This document shows, piece by piece, positions 7,008-10,308 of a DNA stretch of 10,308 nucleotides (its first letter is position 1; every line of letters starts with the position of its first letter). Origin of the DNA: M55B157 sp964626275 (GTDB taxonomy: Bacteria; Actinomycetota; Actinomycetes; S36-B12); contig CAZVCZ010000058.1 in assembly GCA_964626275.1 (NCBI GenBank), positions 1-10,308 on the forward strand, in the 5' to 3' direction. The position numbers and the translations under genes were made by a program. The notes under the pieces were generated by a model. That model ran no database searches. It was not told where the DNA came from and worked only from the letters and a program-made list of their open reading frames with translations.

Positions 7008-9748
7008 CCTGACCCCTCCGTATTGCCCGCGTCGGCGGCTGCCGGATCGTCGAGTCGGTACCGATCGATGGCATCGCGGACCTGGCTGCTGTCGATGGAT
7101 CCTTGATCGGCCAACCGGGACAGGGTCTGCACCACGATGGATTCGGCATCGACGAGGAAATGGCGACGCAACGCACCACGGGTATCCGACATGCCCCATC
7201 CATCCGTGCCGAGGGAGACGAAGTCCCCCGGGACCCACGGCCCGATTTGATCGGCCACGGCGCGCATGAAGTCTGACACCGCGATGAAGGGACCTGGTGA
7301 GTCGGCGAGGCGTTGGGTGACGTACGCCTCGCGGGTGACTCCCTCGGGATCGAGCAGGGCCTCGCGATCGCGGGCCAGGCCGTCGCGGCGCAGCTCATTC
7401 CACGAGGTCACCGACCAGACCTCGGCCTGGACCCCCCACTCAGCAGCGAGCATCTCCTGGGCGCGCAGGGCCCAGGGCACCGCGACACCGGAGGCGAGGA
7501 GGGTGGCTTTCGGGCCATCGCCCGCGGGTGCCGGGCTGATCCGGTGCATGCCCTTCACGATCCCGTCGACATCGACTCCTTCGGGCTCGGCCGGCTGCAA
7601 GTAGGGCTCGTTGTAGACGGTGAGGTAGTAGTAGACGTCCTCGGAGTCCTCGCCATACATGCGCCGAAGTCCTTCGCGCACGATGTGGCCGATCTCATAG
7701 GCATAGGCCGGGTCATAGGCGATCACAGCGGGATTCGTCGCGGCGAGGAGGAGCGAATGCCCGTCCTCATGCTGCAGTCCTTCACCATTGAGTGTCGTGC
7801 GCCCCGCTGTAGCGCCAAGGACGAAGCCACGAGCCATCTGATCCATGGCCGCCCAGAAGCCATCGCCGGTTCTCTGGAAGCCGAACATGGAGTAGAAGAT
7901 GTAGATGGGGATCATCGGCTCGCCGTGCGTGGAGTACGACGTTCCGGCAGCGGTGAACGACGCGACGGATCCCGCCTCGTTGATGCCCTCGTGCAGGATC
8001 TGCCCATCCACCGACTCGCGATAGCTCAGGACCAGATCGCGATCCACCGACAGGTAGTGCTGACCATGCGGGTTGTAGATCTTCGCGGAGGGGAACAGTG
8101 AATCCATGCCGAAGGTGCGAGCCTCATCAGGAATGATCGGGACGAACCGTGCCCCGATCTCCTCGTCCCGCAGCAGGTCCTTCAGCAGGCGGACGAAGGC
8201 CATCGTCGTGGCTACCGGCTGCTTGCCGGATCCGCGGCGCATGACGTCATAGGCCTTCTCGTCCGGCTGGGGGAGAGCCTTCACCCGGACCCGGCGCTCG
8301 GGCACGGATCCACCGAGTCGACGTCGACGGTCGAGCATGTATCGCATGGTGTCGTCGTCAGGGCCGGGGTGGTAGTACGGCGGGAGCACGCCATCCCCGA
8401 GGTCGGCATCACTGAGCGGGATGTGCAGGCGATCGCGGAAGATCTTCAGGTCGTCGAGGGTGAGCTTCTTCATCTGGTGGGTGGCATTTCTCGCCTCGAA
8501 GTGCGAGCCGAGTGTGTAGCCCTTGATGGTCTTCGCGAGGATCACGGTGGGCTGCCCGGTCGTCTCGACGGCTGCCTTGTAGGCCGCGTAGACCTTGCGG
8601 TAATCGTGACCACCGCGCTGCAATGACCACACCTCATCGTCGCTCCAGCCTTCGACGAGTTTCAGGGCGCGGGGATCGCGGGCGAAGAAGTGATCGCGCA
8701 CGAAGGCGCCGTCCTCGGCCTTGTAGGTCTGGAAGTCGCCATCGGGGGTGGAGTTCATGATGTTCACGAGCGCGCCGTCGCGATCGCGGGCGAGCAACTC
8801 ATCCCACTTGCGACCCCAGATCACCTTGATGACGTTCCAGCCGGCACCGCGATACAGCGACTCCAACTCCTGGATGATCTTGCCGTTGCCGCGCACGGGA
8901 CCATCGAGCCGCTGGAGATTGCAGTTGACCACGAAAACGAGATTGTCTAGTTCCTCTCGTGCCGCGAGGCCGAGTGCGCCGGCGGACTCCACCTCATCCA
9001 TCTCGCCATCGCCGAGGAACGCCCAGACTCGCTGCTGCGAAGTGTCCTTGATACCTCGCGCCTGGAGGTACTTGTTGAAGCGCGCCTGGTAGATCGCGTT
9101 CAGGGGCCCGAGCCCCATGGACACGGTCGGGAACTGCCAGAACCAGGGCATGAGCCGGGGGTGCGGATAAGACGGCAAGCTTCCGCCCGCATGCGACAAC
9201 TCCTGTCGGAACCCGTCGAGTTGGTTCTCATTCAGGCGTCCCTCGAGGAAGGCGCGGGCGTAGATGCCGGGAGAGGCGTGGCCCTGGAAGTAGACCTGGT
9301 CACCGCCGCCGGGATGATCGGGGCCGCGGAAGAAATGGTTGAACCCCACCTCGTACAGGGAAGCGGAGGAGGCGTAGGTCGAGATGTGGCCGCCGACGGA
9401 GATCCCCGGCCGCTGGGCGCGATGCACCATGACCGCGGCGTTCCAGCGCACATAGCGCCGGATCTGTCGTTCGATGGCTTCGTCGCCGGGGAACCAGGGC
9501 TCCATCTCCGGTGGGATGGTGTTGATGTAGTCGGTCGAGCGCAGGCTCGGGATGCCGACATTGCGCTCAGCGGCACGACGCAGGAGGGAGAGCATGAGGT
9601 AGCGGGCGCGGTAGGGGCCCGCGGCATCCACGACCTGATCGAGGGCGGCCGTCCACTCCGAGGTTTCCTCAGGGTCGACATCGACATATTGGGTGGGCAA
9701 TCCGCCGGCGAGCAGGGGCTGGGGTCGCAGCAGGGGATCGACGCTCAT
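7004..9748 (-). CDS. aceE: Pyruvate dehydrogenase E1 component, homodimeric type
   Basis: A 914-residue thiamin-diphosphate enzyme that decarboxylates pyruvate and passes the acetyl group to the lipoyl E2 subunit of the pyruvate dehydrogenase complex. The cofactor motif is GDGEMDE (246-252) with the metal-ligand stretch VVNCNLQRLDGPVRGN (273-288). GGHISTYASSASLYE (119-133) lies in the active site. H424 in NATHQMKKL and E587 in LHEGINEAG align by eye with E. coli His407 and the cofactor-activating Glu571. Length and motifs fit AceE proteins of actinobacteria. The ATG at 9748 has AGAGG seven bases upstream. E2 and E3 genes are not in the window. The gene overlaps the iron-transporter gene by 4 bases and is first in the minus-strand run, so its promoter is expected in the 198-base divergent region. 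Confidence 0.97.
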   Translation of the reverse strand: MSVDPLLRPQPLLAGGLPTQYVDVDPEETSEWTAALDQVVDAAGPYRARYLMLSLLRRAAERNVGIPSLRSTDYINTIPPEMEPWFPGDEAIERQIRRYVRWNAAVMVHRAQRPGISVGGHISTYASSASLYEVGFNHFFRGPDHPGGGDQVYFQGHASPGIYARAFLEGRLNENQLDGFRQELSHAGGSLPSYPHPRLMPWFWQFPTVSMGLGPLNAIYQARFNKYLQARGIKDTSQQRVWAFLGDGEMDEVESAGALGLAAREELDNLVFVVNCNLQRLDGPVRGNGKIIQELESLYRGAGWNVIKVIWGRKWDELLARDRDGALVNIMNSTPDGDFQTYKAEDGAFVRDHFFARDPRALKLVEGWSDDEVWSLQRGGHDYRKVYAAYKAAVETTGQPTVILAKTIKGYTLGSHFEARNATHQMKKLTLDDLKIFRDRLHIPLSDADLGDGVLPPYYHPGPDDDTMRYMLDRRRRLGGSVPERRVRVKALPQPDEKAYDVMRRGSGKQPVATTMAFVRLLKDLLRDEEIGARFVPIIPDEARTFGMDSLFPSAKIYNPHGQHYLSVDRDLVLSYRESVDGQILHEGINEAGSVASFTAAGTSYSTHGEPMIPIYIFYSMFGFQRTGDGFWAAMDQMARGFVLGATAGRTTLNGEGLQHEDGHSLLLAATNPAVIAYDPAYAYEIGHIVREGLRRMYGEDSEDVYYYLTVYNEPYLQPAEPEGVDVDGIVKGMHRISPAPAGDGPKATLLASGVAVPWALRAQEMLAAEWGVQAEVWSVTSWNELRRDGLARDREALLDPEGVTREAYVTQRLADSPGPFIAVSDFMRAVADQIGPWVPGDFVSLGTDGWGMSDTRGALRRHFLVDAESIVVQTLSRLADQGSIDSSQVRDAIDRYRLDDPAAADAGNTEGSG
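7008..7020 (-). promoter_or_regulatory. Ribosome binding site that fixes the start of the ferritin-VIT1 gene
   Basis: On the coding strand GGAGGGG (7019-7013) lies five bases before the ATG at 7007. It is within the last codons of aceE, so the mRNA must carry both genes. It is one of the strongest Shine-Dalgarno matches in the window and supports the short start. Confidence 0.7.
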
Positions 9749-9946
9749 CAGGTGGCCTCTCTTCGCATCGGGGTGTGATGCCGGGTCTTGTCATCCTGGG
9801 TCGTGGCTCATCGGGTCTCGATGGGCCCTCACATCCCCTCTATCCTCTCTCACCCCTGCTCGAAGCGCACCGATACCCACGTCCTTGATCTGAGCAATCC
9901 AGTCAACTCGCTTGCCAAGTGGTGTCCGGTCCGGTGGACTACGGAC
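9749..9946. promoter_or_regulatory. Divergent intergenic region between aceE and the DUF3052 gene
   Basis: This 198-base region separates two genes transcribed away from each other and must hold both promoters. On the aceE strand TTGACT (9906-9901) resembles a -35 box, but no matching -10 lies 16-19 bases downstream. On the plus strand TTGATC (9885-9890) is likewise unpaired, so I name no promoter. The aceE leader contains three GACCC copies spaced 15 bases apart. Next to the DUF3052 start, GTCCG (9924-9928) and CGGAC (9942-9946) form a weak inverted repeat abutting the ATG. Confidence 0.5.
9783..9817 (-). repeat. Three direct GACCC repeats with 15-base period in the aceE leader
   Basis: On the aceE strand GACCC occurs at 9817-9813, 9802-9798 and 9787-9783, starting exactly 15 bases apart. 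The outer two copies extend to AGACCCG. They lie 35-69 bases upstream of the aceE ATG, a plausible place for regulator half-sites. The intervening sequence is not conserved, so chance is possible. Confidence 0.35.
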
Positions 9947-10308
9947 ATGTCCGCCGAGGTCGCGGGTGTGGTCAGCGTGCTGGGAATCGCGCCAGGCCAC
10001 CTCGTCTGGGAAATGGGAGTCGACGACGACTGCGATCGCGAGCTTCGCTCGGGGCTCTCATCGGTCGAGGGACTCGACGTCATCAATGAGGACGAGTACC
10101 CCGATGACGTCGTCGATGTCGTCCTGCTGTGGTGGCGTGACGAGGATGGGGACCTCGTGGATGCGCTGGTCGATGCGATCGGTCCGCTCGCTGATCACGG
10201 CGTCGTGTGGTTGTTGACGCCCAAACCAGGTCGGGATGGGCACGTCGAAGCCGAGGACATCGCTGATGCGGCACCGACAGCCGGGCTGCAGCAGACCTCG
10301 ACGGTGAG
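9947..10308 (+). CDS. DUF3052 family protein, 3' end outside window
   Basis: This is a partial gene; 120 codons are visible and the frame is open at the right edge. The N-terminal part matches what I know of the actinobacterial DUF3052 family: a short lead, then LGIAPGHLVWEMGVDDDCDR (12-31), a following acidic segment EDEYPDDVVDVVLLWWRDED (about 50-69), then VVWLLTPKPGRDGHVEAEDI. The family is small (about 130-160 residues), cytoplasmic, and of unknown function to my knowledge. The gene commonly stands next to aceE in actinobacteria, which supports the call. The ATG at 9947 is the only standard start in this frame nearby and gives the expected short lead; the upstream GGTGGA (9933-9938) is a poor Shine-Dalgarno sequence. 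The protein is strongly acidic. Confidence 0.8.
   Translation, partial: MSAEVAGVVSVLGIAPGHLVWEMGVDDDCDRELRSGLSSVEGLDVINEDEYPDDVVDVVLLWWRDEDGDLVDALVDAIGPLADHGVVWLLTPKPGRDGHVEAEDIADAAPTAGLQQTSTV

Noticed and set aside
7008..7238. N-terminal extension of the ferritin-VIT1 protein by 77 residues
   Set aside because: The extension lies wholly inside aceE, has no recognisable fold, and a strong ribosome binding site plus ATGA overlap mark the ATG at 7007.
7312..8101. Plus-strand open frames opposite aceE (for example 7313-8101 and 9161-9778)
   Set aside because: They are shadows of aceE, which is continuous and carries all expected catalytic motifs.
9791..10086. Short minus-strand open frames across the divergent region and DUF3052 gene
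   Set aside because: They overlap the DUF3052 coding region and the aceE leader, lack family resemblance and have no good ribosome binding site.

Overview
The window looks like a piece of an actinobacterial (Actinomycetota) chromosome, probably a Micrococcales- or Propionibacteriales-like lineage. The reasons are the high GC content, frequent GTG starts, a homodimeric-type pyruvate dehydrogenase E1 (aceE), a PucR-type regulator of the FasR kind, the compact type II fatty-acid cluster fabD-fabH-acpP-fabF, and a divergent DUF3052 gene. The genus cannot be fixed from the sequence alone.

Layout: seven complete genes and one partial gene run on the minus strand from 9748 down to the left edge, in transcription order aceE, a ferritin-like/VIT1 fusion (mbfA-like), fasR, fabD, fabH, acpP, fabF, and a carboxyltransferase gene (accD/pccB-like, cut by the window edge). 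Junctions are tight: three 4-base overlaps (aceE/mbfA, fabD/fabH, fabF/carboxyltransferase), two gaps of 7 and 2 bases, and gaps of 83 bases (fasR/fabD) and 53 bases (fabH/acpP). A partial DUF3052 gene runs divergently off the right edge, across a 198-base intergenic region. There are no RNA genes, mobile elements or CRISPR arrays.

How the genes fit together: AceE starts the oxidative decarboxylation of pyruvate to acetyl-CoA. The carboxyltransferase would help make malonyl-CoA. FabD moves malonyl onto AcpP, FabH primes the chain with acyl-CoA, FabF elongates, and FasR is the expected activator of fabD-fabF. The membrane iron gene between aceE and fasR is the outsider.

The most interesting feature is the C-terminus of FabD. 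After a complete malonyltransferase domain comes about 75 residues that look like a biotin-carboxyl-carrier (biotinyl/lipoyl) domain, but the position of the biotinyl lysine holds arginine (R361). Because a carboxyltransferase is encoded in the same operon, this degenerate carrier domain could be a docking module linking malonyl-CoA synthesis to FabD. That is inference. Secondary points are a perfect 6-base inverted repeat in the fabD leader and three GACCC repeats at exact 15-base spacing in the aceE leader.
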